64,000 nt of DNA from JAWLBY01 sp041687455. Lineage in GTDB: Bacteria; Pseudomonadota; Gammaproteobacteria; Xanthomonadales; Xanthomonadaceae. Shown here in pieces: positions 24,860 through 33,377 of this stretch; the stretch's first letter is position 1, and each line of letters starts with the position of its first letter. Below the pieces are notes generated by a model, which worked only from the letters and a program-made list of their open reading frames with translations, did no database searches and was not told the origin of the DNA. The translations under genes and the position numbers were made by a program. Location of the stretch: positions 43,840 through 107,839 of the forward strand of contig JAWLBY010000015.1 of NCBI GenBank assembly GCA_041687455.1, written 5' to 3'.

Positions 24860-26091
24860 GCCGACCTCGCCAGTGCCGGCACGCGGCCGCGATAGCCCAT
24901 CGCGCCGGCCACCAGGGGTGCCCGCAGGCTCGCCATGCTGTCGAGCGCGATCAGGCCGAGCGAGCGCAGTACATGGGACGGAAATGATTCGCGCGCGGTC
25001 ATCCGCGCCAGCCCGTCGCTGAAGGCATGGGTCTGCTCGCGGTCCTCGCGCCGCAACTCGGGATAGCGCGCGAGCCGCGCCGGATCACCCGGATCGCCGC
25101 CTTCGATCACCAGTTCGGCCAGCGTCAGCGCATCGCGCAGGCCGAGATTGAAACCCTGGGCGCCGACCGGATGCAGCGTCTGCGCGGCATTGCCGACCAG
25201 CACCGCGCGCGGCGCCACCAGCCGTTCGGCCAGCCGGCTCGCGATCGGATAGGCGCTGCGCCGGCCGACTCGCAGGAAGCGGCCGGCGCGAGCGCCGAAA
25301 CGCTGCTGCAGGTAGCCGAGGTACGCGGAATCATCGAGCGCGGCGACCGCGGCGGCCTGTTCGGTCGGTACGCCGCAGATGGCGCCGTAGCGGCCGTCGT
25401 TGCGCGGCAGCAGGGCGACCGGACCACTGGCCGAAAAGCGCTCCCAGGCCTGGCCATCCGGCGGCCGGTCGCTGGCCAGCGCGGCGACCAACAGCGTCTG
25501 CGCGTAGTCGTGCGTCCGGGTACCGATGCCGAGCTGCTCACGGATGAAGCTGTGCGTGCCGTCGGCGCCGACCAGCAGCCGCGTGCGGACCGCTTCGCGG
25601 CTGCCGTCGTCGCGCTGCAGCTCGATCGTCCAGCCGCCGTCGTGTCCGCTGATCGCGACGACCTGCGCCGGGCACCAGCGTTGCAGGTCGCGCAACTGTC
25701 TTAGCCGCGCCTGCAATGCCTGGCCGAGATCGCGCGCGACGACCACGCCGCCGAAGCCGTCGCGGCCGTACTGCTGCGCGTCGAGCCGGACCGCACCGAA
25801 ATCGCCGTGCCGGCTGATGTGGATGCGCCGGATCGGCGCCGGCGCCCGCTCCAGCAACGGCAGCACGCCCAGTGACGACAGCGCATTCAGACTCGCCGCG
25901 GCGAGTGCCAGGTTGCGGTCGTCGAACCCGGGCGGGCGACGATCGGCGGCCTCGGCGACCGCCTCGACCAGGCCGACCTGCAGCCCGCACGCGTCGAGCG
26001 CACAGGCCAGGCTCGCACCGACCAGTCCGCCGCCGACGATCAGCACATCGACCAGGCGGGATTCAGCAGTGGAGTTACGGGATTCGGTCAC
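24856..26091 (-). CDS. ubiH: UbiH-like 2-polyprenyl-6-methoxyphenol hydroxylase
   Basis: A flavin-dependent hydroxylase of ubiquinone synthesis. It carries VLIVGGGLVGASLACAL, VGADGTHSFIREQLGI and LVGNAAQTLHPVGAQGFNLGL. In the last motif N-A-A-Q-T-L replaces the usual D-A-A-H-T, which is characteristic of UbiH. The frame has no ATG at its start; GTG at 26091 is chosen as the nearest to the flavin domain, with GTG at 26097 and 26145 as alternatives. Its stop overlaps ubiI. pepP, the usual upstream neighbour, is absent. Divergent from the adenosyltransferase gene. Confidence 0.83.
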   Translation of the reverse strand: MTESRNSTAESRLVDVLIVGGGLVGASLACALDACGLQVGLVEAVAEAADRRPPGFDDRNLALAAASLNALSSLGVLPLLERAPAPIRRIHISRHGDFGAVRLDAQQYGRDGFGGVVVARDLGQALQARLRQLRDLQRWCPAQVVAISGHDGGWTIELQRDDGSREAVRTRLLVGADGTHSFIREQLGIGTRTHDYAQTLLVAALASDRPPDGQAWERFSASGPVALLPRNDGRYGAICGVPTEQAAAVAALDDSAYLGYLQQRFGARAGRFLRVGRRSAYPIASRLAERLVAPRAVLVGNAAQTLHPVGAQGFNLGLRDALTLAELVIEGGDPGDPARLARYPELRREDREQTHAFSDGLARMTARESFPSHVLRSLGLIALDSMASLRAPLVAGAMGYRGRVPALARSA

Positions 26092-26234
26092 GCTCACCTG
26101 CGCGTTCGGCACGTCGCCGCTCCGTGGGTCGGAGACGCTTCGCACCGTCGGAGAAAGCGCACTATGCTACGGCCTCGCTGGAATCGCGGCCAATGCGCGG
26201 CCGGCCCCATCCCGACCGACCGAAATCCCGACCC

Positions 26235-26798
26235 ATGGGCAATCGCCTCAGCAAGATCTACACCCGTACCGGCGACCGCGGCGATACCGGCCTCGGCGAT
26301 GGCAGCCGGGTGCCGAAGGATTCGCTGCGGGTCGCCGCCTACGGCACCGTCGACGAAGCGAACTCGGCGATCGGCATCGTGCTCGCGCAGGCGCTGCCGG
26401 AGCTGGTGCAGCGCTGTCTGGTCGGCATCCAGCACCAGTTGTTCGATCTCGGCGGCGAGCTGTGCATTCCCGGCCATGCCGCGATCTTCGATGCCGACAT
26501 CGAGCGGCTGGAGCATTTGCTGGACGGTTTCAACGCCGACCTGCCGCCATTGAAGGAATTCATCCTGCCCGGCGGCGGCGCGGCGGCAGCGCACTGTCAT
26601 CTGGCGCGCACGATCGTGCGCCGCGCCGAACGCGAAACGGTCGCGCTGTCGCGCGCCGAGCCGGTGCGCCCGGAAGCGATCCGCTACCTGAACCGGTTGT
26701 CGGACCTGCTGTTCGTGATCGCCCGCGTGCTGGCGCGCGCCAGCGGACACGGCGAAACGGTCTGGCAGCACGAGCGCCGCGCACAGGCGGCGCGCTGA
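26235..26798 (+). CDS. Cob(I)alamin adenosyltransferase, PduO type
   Basis: A 187-residue enzyme transferring adenosyl from ATP to cob(I)alamin to make coenzyme B12. The N-terminal ATP motif YTRTGDRGDTGLGDG and the C-terminal RAERETVALS ... IRYLNRLSDLLFVIAR are PduO signatures. No B12 riboswitch is visible upstream and no cobalamin genes are nearby. It is followed eight bases later by the HDAC-like gene, suggesting one transcript. Confidence 0.93.
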   Translation: MGNRLSKIYTRTGDRGDTGLGDGSRVPKDSLRVAAYGTVDEANSAIGIVLAQALPELVQRCLVGIQHQLFDLGGELCIPGHAAIFDADIERLEHLLDGFNADLPPLKEFILPGGGAAAAHCHLARTIVRRAERETVALSRAEPVRPEAIRYLNRLSDLLFVIARVLARASGHGETVWQHERRAQAAR

Positions 26799-26806
26799 CG
26801 CCGCAG

Positions 26807-27730
26807 ATGCGGATCTACAGCCATCCGGCCTGCCTGCGGCACGACGCCGGGCCGGGTCATCCGGAATCGCCGGCGCGGCTGGCGGCGGTGCTGCAGGCCC
26901 TCGAAGCGGCGCACCTGCCCGGGGTCGAATGGTTCGAAGCGCCGCTGGCGAGCCGCACGCAGTTGGCTCGCGCCCACGGCAAGGGCCTGCTGCAGACCGT
27001 GCTCGACAGCCCGGTCGGCCCGGAGCTGCGCCGGATCGACGCCGACACCGCAATGAACGACGCTTCCGCCGAAGCGGCGCTGCGTGCCGCCGGCGCGGTC
27101 TGCGCCGCAGTCGATGCCGTGCTCGGCGGCGCCACGCGGCGTGCGTTCTGTGCGGTGCGTCCGCCGGGGCACCATGCGACGCGCAACGAAGCGATGGGTT
27201 TCTGTCTGTTCAACTCGATCGCGGTCGGCGCACTGCAGGCGCTGGCCGAACACGCCATCGAGCGCGTCGCGATCGTCGACTTCGACGTACACCACGGCAA
27301 CGGCACCCAGGACATCGTCTGGAACGAACCGCGCGTGATGTACGCGTCGTCGCATCAGCACGAGCTGTATCCAGGCACCGGCTTCGGCCACGAGCGCGGT
27401 GGCAGCGGCAACATCGTCAACGCACCGATCCCGGAAGGCAGCGATGGCGCGACCGTACGGCGCGCGTTCGCCGAGATCGTGTTGCCGGCGCTCGACGCCT
27501 TCGCTCCGCAGCTCGTGATGATTTCGGCCGGCTTCGATGCCCATGCGCTCGATCCGCTGGCCGGCCTGAACCTGCATGCCGACGACTACGACTGGCTGAC
27601 CCGCGCGCTGGTCGCCGTCGCCGAGCGCCACGCGGACGGTCGCATCGTTTCGGCGCTGGAGGGCGGCTACAGCCTGACCGCGCTGCGCGAATCGAGCGTT
27701 GCCCACGTGCGGGCGCTGGCGGAATCGTGA
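26807..27730 (+). CDS. Histone deacetylase-like amidohydrolase
   Basis: A 307-residue arginase-deacetylase fold hydrolase of the class II HDAC/AcuC-like group. Active-site features are all present: RPPGHHAT (paired histidines), DFDVHHGNGTQ (zinc ligands D and H), SAGFDAHALDPL (zinc D) and the late GGYSL with tyrosine absent or shifted to EGGYS. Bacterial members deacetylate polyamines, acetylated proteins or small amides; the substrate here is unknown. It probably shares a transcript with the adenosyltransferase. Confidence 0.87.
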   Translation: MRIYSHPACLRHDAGPGHPESPARLAAVLQALEAAHLPGVEWFEAPLASRTQLARAHGKGLLQTVLDSPVGPELRRIDADTAMNDASAEAALRAAGAVCAAVDAVLGGATRRAFCAVRPPGHHATRNEAMGFCLFNSIAVGALQALAEHAIERVAIVDFDVHHGNGTQDIVWNEPRVMYASSHQHELYPGTGFGHERGGSGNIVNAPIPEGSDGATVRRAFAEIVLPALDAFAPQLVMISAGFDAHALDPLAGLNLHADDYDWLTRALVAVAERHADGRIVSALEGGYSLTALRESSVAHVRALAES

Positions 27731-27740
27731 ATTCCCGAGG

Positions 27741-27763
27741 CGGGAGTCGGGAGTCGGGAGCCG
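27741..27763. repeat. Heptamer repeat GGGAGTC
   Basis: Three head-to-tail copies of the heptamer GGGAGTC (CGGGAGTCGGGAGTCGGGAG) lie just after the HDAC-like stop. The same unit, inverted and longer, occurs at 42305-42350 ahead of kynU. The remaining bases up to amgK at 27920 show nothing else recognisable. Confidence 0.7.
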
Positions 27764-27919
27764 GATATTGAATACGGGTATCGAGAGGGATCGTCGAGTG
27801 TTCGTTGTTGTTCGTGATTCGATCGCGCACGGCGCATGCCGGGCCAGTCGCGATGTTCGTCGCCACGGTGCAGGCGGTGGTCCGGTGGCATCGTCGACCG
27901 AATGCAGCGGGACGTCCCG

Positions 27920-28939
27920 ATGAGCTCGCACGCACGCGCCGCCGCCCGCCTCGCCTGGGCCCGCCAGGTACTCGGTGCCCCTGCGCTGGCACTGGAATCG
28001 GCCTCCAGCGACGCCAGCTTCCGCAGCTACTGGCGCACGGTCGGCGTGACGCCGAGCCGGATCGTCATGGACGCCCCGCCGGAGCACGAAGACCTCGGCC
28101 CATGGCTCGGCATCGTCGCCCGGTTGCGGGCGGCCGGACTCGAAGCACCGGAAGTGTTCGCCGAAGACCGTGCGCAGGGCTTCCTGCTGCTGGCCGATCT
28201 CGGCACCCGTCTGCTGCTGCCGGCACTGGACGAACGCAGCGTCGACAGCCTGTATCCGCTGGCGCTCGACGAACTGTTCGCGATGCAGCAGCACGCCGAT
28301 GCCGCCGGCCTGCCAGCCTACGACGAGCCGCGACTGGTCGCCGAAATGGAACTGATGCCGACCTGGTTCCTGCAGCGCCATCTCGGCTACACGCCCGAAT
28401 GCGAGGAGTGGGACATCGTCGAATCGGCATTCCGCGTGCTGGTCAATGCCGCGCTGGCGCAGCCGACCGTGTTCGTGCATCGCGACTACCACTCGCGCAA
28501 CCTGCTGTTGTTGCCGATCGACCCGGGCGCGCGTCCGGAACGGCTCGGCATCATCGATTTCCAGGACGCCGTGCGCGGCCCGATCACCTACGACCTGGTC
28601 TCGCTGCTGCGCGACTGCTACATCGAATGGCCGCAGCGGCAGGTGTACGGCTGGGTCGACGGCTACCACGCGCGGCTGCGCGACGCCGGCCTGCTGGCCG
28701 TCGATGCGGCGCAGTTCCGTCGCTGGTTCGACCTGATGGGGCTGCAGCGCCACATCAAGGTGCTCGGCATCTTCTGCCGGCTCTGGTATCGGGACGGCAA
28801 GCGCAGCTATCTGAACGACCTGCCGCTGGTGTGGCGTTACACCCGCGAAGTCGGTCGCCGTCATGACACGATCCGGCCGCTGATCGAACTGATCGAGCGC
28901 GTGCTGGGCGAGCGCGATATCCGCGAGCCGCGGGCATGA
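27920..28939 (+). CDS. amgK: N-acetylmuramate/N-acetylglucosamine kinase AmgK
   Basis: A 339-residue anomeric sugar kinase of the aminoglycoside phosphotransferase fold, phosphorylating C1 of MurNAc (and GlcNAc) in peptidoglycan recycling. Catalytic landmarks are VHRDYHSRNLLLL and the metal-binding IIDFQDAVRGPITYDLVSLL. The C-terminal segment IKVLGIFCRLWYRDGK is also typical of AmgK. murU follows 55 bases later; the pair forms the recycling route that bypasses de novo UDP-MurNAc synthesis and underlies intrinsic fosfomycin tolerance in pseudomonads. Confidence 0.9.
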   Translation: MSSHARAAARLAWARQVLGAPALALESASSDASFRSYWRTVGVTPSRIVMDAPPEHEDLGPWLGIVARLRAAGLEAPEVFAEDRAQGFLLLADLGTRLLLPALDERSVDSLYPLALDELFAMQQHADAAGLPAYDEPRLVAEMELMPTWFLQRHLGYTPECEEWDIVESAFRVLVNAALAQPTVFVHRDYHSRNLLLLPIDPGARPERLGIIDFQDAVRGPITYDLVSLLRDCYIEWPQRQVYGWVDGYHARLRDAGLLAVDAAQFRRWFDLMGLQRHIKVLGIFCRLWYRDGKRSYLNDLPLVWRYTREVGRRHDTIRPLIELIERVLGERDIREPRA

Positions 28940-28994
28940 GGTCGACGCCGCGGCCACGGCCGACGGCCGACGCTGGCACCGACCGGAGCCGGCC

Positions 28995-29702
28995 ATGAAG
29001 GCGCTGATCTTCGCCGCCGGCCGCGGCGAGCGGATGCGGCCGCTGACCACGCAGACACCGAAGCCGCTGCTCGCCGTTGGCGGCAAGCCGTTGATCGTCT
29101 GGCATCTCGAAAAGCTCGCCGCGCTCGGTGTGCAGGACGTCGTCATCAACACGTCGCACCTGGCCGAATGCTTCCCGGCCGCACTCGGCGACGGCTCGCG
29201 CTGGGGGCTGCGACTGCACTACCGCTACGAAGGCGACGAACCGCTCGAAACCGGCGGCGGCATGCTGAATGCGTTGCCACTGCTCGGCGATGCGCCGTTT
29301 CTGGTCATCAACGGCGACGTCTGGACCGACCTCGATTTCTCCACGCTGCCGCGCGAACCGGCCGCGCTGGCGCATCTGGTGCTGGTCGACCGGCCCGACT
29401 TCGCCTCGCGCGGCGACTTCGCGCTGGATCCTGCCGGCCGCGTACATGGCGACGGCCCGGACGGTGCGCTGCTGACATTCGCCGGCATCGGCGTCTATCG
29501 GCCGACGCTGTTCGACGACTGGCGCCGCGCCTGCGCCGACCAGCCGGGCCTGCAGGCCGATCCGCCACGCTTCAGGCTGGCGCCGCTGCTGCGCGCGGCG
29601 ATGGCACGCGGCAGCGTGACCGGCAAGCACCATCGCGGTCGCTGGACCGACGTCGGCACACCGGAACGGCTGCAGGCACTGGACGCCGAACTGCGCGGCT
29701 GA
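28995..29702 (+). CDS. murU: N-acetylmuramate-1-phosphate uridylyltransferase MurU
   Basis: A 235-residue nucleotidyltransferase converting MurNAc-1-phosphate and UTP to UDP-MurNAc. The N-terminal AAGRGERMRPLT and KPLLAVGGKPL loops bind nucleotide; LVINGDVWTDLDF carries the metal aspartate; GRWTDVGTPERL closes the C-terminus. Position right after amgK decides between MurU and a mannose-1-phosphate guanylyltransferase. GACCGGAGCC precedes the ATG. Confidence 0.9.
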   Translation: MKALIFAAGRGERMRPLTTQTPKPLLAVGGKPLIVWHLEKLAALGVQDVVINTSHLAECFPAALGDGSRWGLRLHYRYEGDEPLETGGGMLNALPLLGDAPFLVINGDVWTDLDFSTLPREPAALAHLVLVDRPDFASRGDFALDPAGRVHGDGPDGALLTFAGIGVYRPTLFDDWRRACADQPGLQADPPRFRLAPLLRAAMARGSVTGKHHRGRWTDVGTPERLQALDAELRG

Positions 29703-29723
29703 CGCGGCGCCGTCAGCGCCGTC

Positions 29724-30413
29724 CTACGGTTCGATCAGCCCGCGCACGAACGGCACCGTCACACGCCGCTGCGCGGCGAGACTGGCGCGATCGATCCGAT
29801 CCAGCAGCTCGCCGAGCGTGCCGAGGTCGCGGCCGACCCGGCGAAACAGGTAATCGAGCACGGCGTCATCGAGCTCCAGGCCGCGCGCCAGCGCCCGCCG
29901 CCGCAGCAGCGTCCGGCGCTGCGCCTCGTCGAGCGGCGCCAGGCGCAGCCGGCGGCATTGCTGCAGGCGTGAACGCAGATCCGGCAGCAGCAGCGGCAGC
30001 GCATCGGGCGCGGCATCGGCGGCATACAGCAGCGCGCCGGCAGCATCGGCCTGCCGGTTGTGCAGCGCGAACAGCGCGAGCTCGGCGTCGCGATCGCCGG
30101 CGATCCGTTCCAGCCCGTCGATCGCCAGCAGGTCGACTGCCGGCTGCGCCTGCAGCACGTCGGCGGCGTGGGCACCGAGCGCGGCGAGCGGCAGGAAGGC
30201 GAACCGGCGGCCGTGTTCGGCAGCCAGTCCGCAGGCGGCCTGCAACAGGTGAGTCTTGCCGCTGCCGGTCGGACCGCTCAGGAACAGGCGCTCGTGGCCG
30301 GTCAGCGCCAGCGCGCGCACCGCCAGCACCGCCTCGCCGTCGGCCGGTTCGAAATTGACAAACCGCGGTTCGGCGGCGAAGCGCAGCGCCAGCGGCAGTT
30401 GCGGCACGTTCAT
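29724..30413 (-). CDS. hda: DnaA regulatory inactivator Hda
   Basis: A 229-residue AAA+ protein that, with the sliding clamp, stimulates ATP hydrolysis by DnaA after replication starts. The N-terminal clamp-binding motif is PQLPLALRF; Walker A is GPTGSGKTHLL; the Walker B region reads VDLLAIDGLERI. The length matches Hda, not full DnaA. Its ATG overlaps the perM stop (ATGA); the DUF2066-perM-hda order is conserved in many gammaproteobacteria. The frame extends further upstream but only inside perM. Confidence 0.92.
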   Translation of the reverse strand: MNVPQLPLALRFAAEPRFVNFEPADGEAVLAVRALALTGHERLFLSGPTGSGKTHLLQAACGLAAEHGRRFAFLPLAALGAHAADVLQAQPAVDLLAIDGLERIAGDRDAELALFALHNRQADAAGALLYAADAAPDALPLLLPDLRSRLQQCRRLRLAPLDEAQRRTLLRRRALARGLELDDAVLDYLFRRVGRDLGTLGELLDRIDRASLAAQRRVTVPFVRGLIEP

Positions 30414-31609
30414 CGCTTGCGCCGCCGGCGCCGCCGCGCACGCGGTGCCGGCGCGGCCTGGTCGTCGTCGGCCGCCGCAGTCACGGCAGGACCGGCATCG
30501 TCCGGCGGTGACTCGGCCGGCGCGTCGACCGCAGCGACCAGCACCCCGCCCGGCGACCATCGGGCGCCGTACAGCGCACTCGCGGTGTAGCGCTGGTGCG
30601 CGTAACGCAGCATCACCATCACGATCGCCGCGACCGGCAGCGCCAGCAGCACGCCGAGGAAACCGAACAATTGCCCACCGGCCATGATCGCGAAGATCAC
30701 CGCGACCGGATGCATGCCGATCCGGTCGCCGACCAGCCACGGCGTCAGCACGAAGCTCTCGATGGTCTGGCCGACGCCGAACACCAGCAGGACCAGCGCG
30801 ACGTGCGGCAGATCGCCGAACTGCACCAGTGCAGCGATCAATCCGGCGCCGACGCCGACGATCGCGCCGAGATACGGGATGAAGCTGACCATGCCGGCCA
30901 GCATGCCGATCAGCAACGCAAGGTCGATGCCGACCAGCCACAGTCCCACCGAATAGATGGTGCCGAGCGACACCATCACCGCGAGCTGGCCGCGCAGGAA
31001 GCTGCCGAGCACGTTGTCGGATTCACCGGCGAGCCGGCTCACGGTCGGTTCGATCGAGCGCGGCAACAGCTCGCGGATGCGGGCGAGCAGCACGTCCCAG
31101 TCACGCAGCAGGTAGAACGTGACGACCGGAATCAGTGCCAGGTTGGTCAGCCACAGCAGCACGGCGCCGCCGGACTTGGTGATCCCGCCGAGCACCGCGG
31201 TGGCGACGCCGCCGGCCTGCTGCCAGTGCTCGCGCAGCATGGCGACCAGCGCGGCCGGCTCGAAGCGGTCGATGGTGAAGCCGGTCTGCGCTTCGATCCA
31301 CGGCAGCACGTTGCCCTGCAGCCAGTCGAGGTAGCGCGGCAACTGCTCGATCAGCCGGAGCAGTTGCCGCTCCAGCATCGGGATCAGCAGCAGCACCGCC
31401 ACCACCATCACCGCGGTCATGATCAGGAACACCACCAGCACCGACAGCGTGCGCGACATCCGCTGCTCGAGGCGATCGACCAGCGGGTCGCCGAGATAGG
31501 CCAGCAGGGCCGACACCGCGAACGGCGTCAGCACCGGCGCCAGCAGATACAGCAGTGCGCCGACCAGCAGCGTCAGCGCCAGCAGTTGCCATTTGTGCGT
31601 ATCAGTCAC
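30410..31609 (-). CDS. AI-2E/PerM-family membrane transporter
   Basis: A 399-residue protein with seven to eight membrane segments of the AI-2 exporter-like (PerM/TqsA) family. Characteristic parts are APVLTPFAVSALLAYLGDPLV near the N-terminus and PYLGAIVGVGAGLIAALVQF later. The substrate is unknown; family members have been linked to ions or autoinducer-2. The C-terminus ends in an acidic-alanine tract and a cluster of arginines (RARRRRRRKR). The GTG at 31609 has GGGAGAG ahead of it and gives the usual N-terminus; an ATG at 31636 is possible. Confidence 0.83.
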   Translation of the reverse strand: MTDTHKWQLLALTLLVGALLYLLAPVLTPFAVSALLAYLGDPLVDRLEQRMSRTLSVLVVFLIMTAVMVVAVLLLIPMLERQLLRLIEQLPRYLDWLQGNVLPWIEAQTGFTIDRFEPAALVAMLREHWQQAGGVATAVLGGITKSGGAVLLWLTNLALIPVVTFYLLRDWDVLLARIRELLPRSIEPTVSRLAGESDNVLGSFLRGQLAVMVSLGTIYSVGLWLVGIDLALLIGMLAGMVSFIPYLGAIVGVGAGLIAALVQFGDLPHVALVLLVFGVGQTIESFVLTPWLVGDRIGMHPVAVIFAIMAGGQLFGFLGVLLALPVAAIVMVMLRYAHQRYTASALYGARWSPGGVLVAAVDAPAESPPDDAGPAVTAAADDDQAAPAPRARRRRRRKR

Positions 31610-31648
31610 AACACTCTCCCGGTCGCGCGCCTGCATATCCTGCTGACG

Positions 31649-32200
31649 TCATCGATGCGTTTCCTGCCAGGCGCGCCGGCTCCAGCGGACGACATAGTCG
31701 GCGCCACTCAGCACGCTAGCCAGCGCCACGGTCCAGATGGCCATCGTCGTCCAGTGTGACGGCCAGTCGATCAGTTCGAGCTCGAGCAGCAGCATCGACG
31801 CGAGCAGCACCTGCAGCAGCGTGGCCAGCTTGCCGAGCAGGCTCGGCTGGGCCGGCACCGGCTGCACCAGCACCTGGTAGGCGACCGCGCCGCTCACGAT
31901 CAGCAGATCACGGCCGAGCACCAGCGCGAGCATCCAGCCGGGCAGCGCGCCGTAGCTCCACAGGCCGAGGAAGCTGGCATTGAGCAGCAGCTTGTCGGCA
32001 ATCGGATCGAGCAGCCCGCCGAACCGCGTCTGCCAGCCGTAGCGGCGCGCCAGCGAGCCGTCCAGCGCATCGGTCAGTGCCGCGATCACCAGCAGCCCGA
32101 GCGCCTGCCGGCTGTGGCCGTCGGCAATCGACAGGTAGACGATCGGCACCAACCCGATGCGCAGCAGCGTCAACGCATTGGGCAGGTACCGCCAGTTCAT
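31649..32200 (-). CDS. CDP-alcohol phosphatidyltransferase (PgsA-like)
   Basis: A 183-residue membrane enzyme. The family signature D-G-x2-A-R-x8-G-x3-D-x3-D is complete in DALDGSLARRYG and GGLLDPIAD. Length and the start MNWRYLPNALTLLRI fit phosphatidylglycerophosphate synthase PgsA (182 residues in E. coli), which makes PGP from CDP-diacylglycerol and glycerol 3-phosphate. Because a second paralogue is common in this order, the assignment as the housekeeping PgsA is probable, not proven. The ATG overlaps the DUF2066 stop. Confidence 0.82.
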   Translation of the reverse strand: MNWRYLPNALTLLRIGLVPIVYLSIADGHSRQALGLLVIAALTDALDGSLARRYGWQTRFGGLLDPIADKLLLNASFLGLWSYGALPGWMLALVLGRDLLIVSGAVAYQVLVQPVPAQPSLLGKLATLLQVLLASMLLLELELIDWPSHWTTMAIWTVALASVLSGADYVVRWSRRAWQETHR

Positions 32201-33240
32201 GGCTCCAACTGGAACTCGCGGGCGTCGCCACCGCGATCGGGCAGCACGCGCAGAACGCCGCGGCCGTCGACCAGTCGGGCGAAACCGTCGATACCGGTGC
32301 TCAGCTCGAGTTCGACCCGCAGGCTGCCGTCGTCGGCGTCGGTCGGCTGCACGCGGCGCACGATCGGCAGGCCGCGCAGATAGCCGATCAGCCGCGCGTA
32401 GTCCTCGGCGCTGCCGATCGGCGCGACCCGGATCGCGTAGCGACCGGGCGGCCCGCTGTTCTCGATCGTGCTGGCGAAACGGCGGGCCAGCGCGTCGGCG
32501 GCCAGGTCGGCACCGAGGGTGAGCAACGGCGCCGCCTCGGCGTCGGCGGCGCGACGCTGGTCGATCACACCGCCATCGGCCAGCACGCGCCATTCGACCG
32601 CCCAGCCGCTGCCCTCGCGGTACAGCTTGCCGACCAGCGCGGTCTGCGCCGCATAGCGGGCGGTCGCCGCGGTGACCGCATCGAAACTGAAGTTCCAGAC
32701 CCGGCTGGCGTCGATCTGCCGCTGGTCATCGAGATCCAGCAGCGGGTAGTTGAGCCGCAGGCCGCGGCGGGCGGCCTGCCCGGTCAATGCGGCGACCGCC
32801 TGAGCCTGCGAGGCGCCGAGCAGCCGCGCGCCGCGGCCGTCGTCGATCGCGAGCCAGACCACCGGTTCCGGCCGCGGCAGCGGCCAGGCCCGGCGACCGG
32901 CAGCGGCCAGCAACGCATCGACCGCGCCGGACTGGAAACTCGCCACCAGCAGCAGCCGCGCCGTGCCGCCGGCATCGCCGCTGCGGTAGCGGAACTGCTG
33001 CAACAGGCCCGGTGCGCGCGGCAGTTCGGCAGCCAGGGTCGGATCGTCGGCGACCAGCGGATCGCCGGTCAGCTTGACCAGCACCTGCGCCAGCGCCTGC
33101 GGCAACGCCGCGAGCCGCGCCGCTTCGCTCTGGTCGGCCACCGGCACTTCGCCCTCGTACAGCGCAATCGTCTGCGCCGACAGCGGCAGTGCTGCCACCA
33201 ACCAGAGACCGAGCAGAATCAGCAATCGAGACAGGAACAT
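32197..33240 (-). CDS. DUF2066 periplasmic protein
   Basis: A 347-residue exported protein of unknown function. A signal peptide (FLSRLLILLGLWLVAALPLSAQ) is followed by the DUF2066 landmarks YEGEVPVADQSEAARLAALPQALAQVLVKLTG (the region around residues 28-60). Its position ahead of perM-hda and divergent from purM is a conserved gammaproteobacterial feature. No catalytic motif is visible. Confidence 0.85.
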   Translation of the reverse strand: MFLSRLLILLGLWLVAALPLSAQTIALYEGEVPVADQSEAARLAALPQALAQVLVKLTGDPLVADDPTLAAELPRAPGLLQQFRYRSGDAGGTARLLLVASFQSGAVDALLAAAGRRAWPLPRPEPVVWLAIDDGRGARLLGASQAQAVAALTGQAARRGLRLNYPLLDLDDQRQIDASRVWNFSFDAVTAATARYAAQTALVGKLYREGSGWAVEWRVLADGGVIDQRRAADAEAAPLLTLGADLAADALARRFASTIENSGPPGRYAIRVAPIGSAEDYARLIGYLRGLPIVRRVQPTDADDGSLRVELELSTGIDGFARLVDGRGVLRVLPDRGGDAREFQLEP

Positions 33241-33377
33241 GACGGTCGATCGATCCCAAAGCAGCGGACCATGGTGCCGAATGCGCCGGCGGCCGTCCAC
33301 GCCGACCGGTTGCCAGCCCGGTCCTCCGGGCGCCACGCGGGTCATAATCGCCGGCTTTCGCCTTCGGCCGACTCCGC

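Noticed and set aside
26100..26234. Cobalamin riboswitch ahead of the adenosyltransferase gene
   Set aside because: The divergent gap is only about 140 bases and no B12-box-like sequence was recognised.
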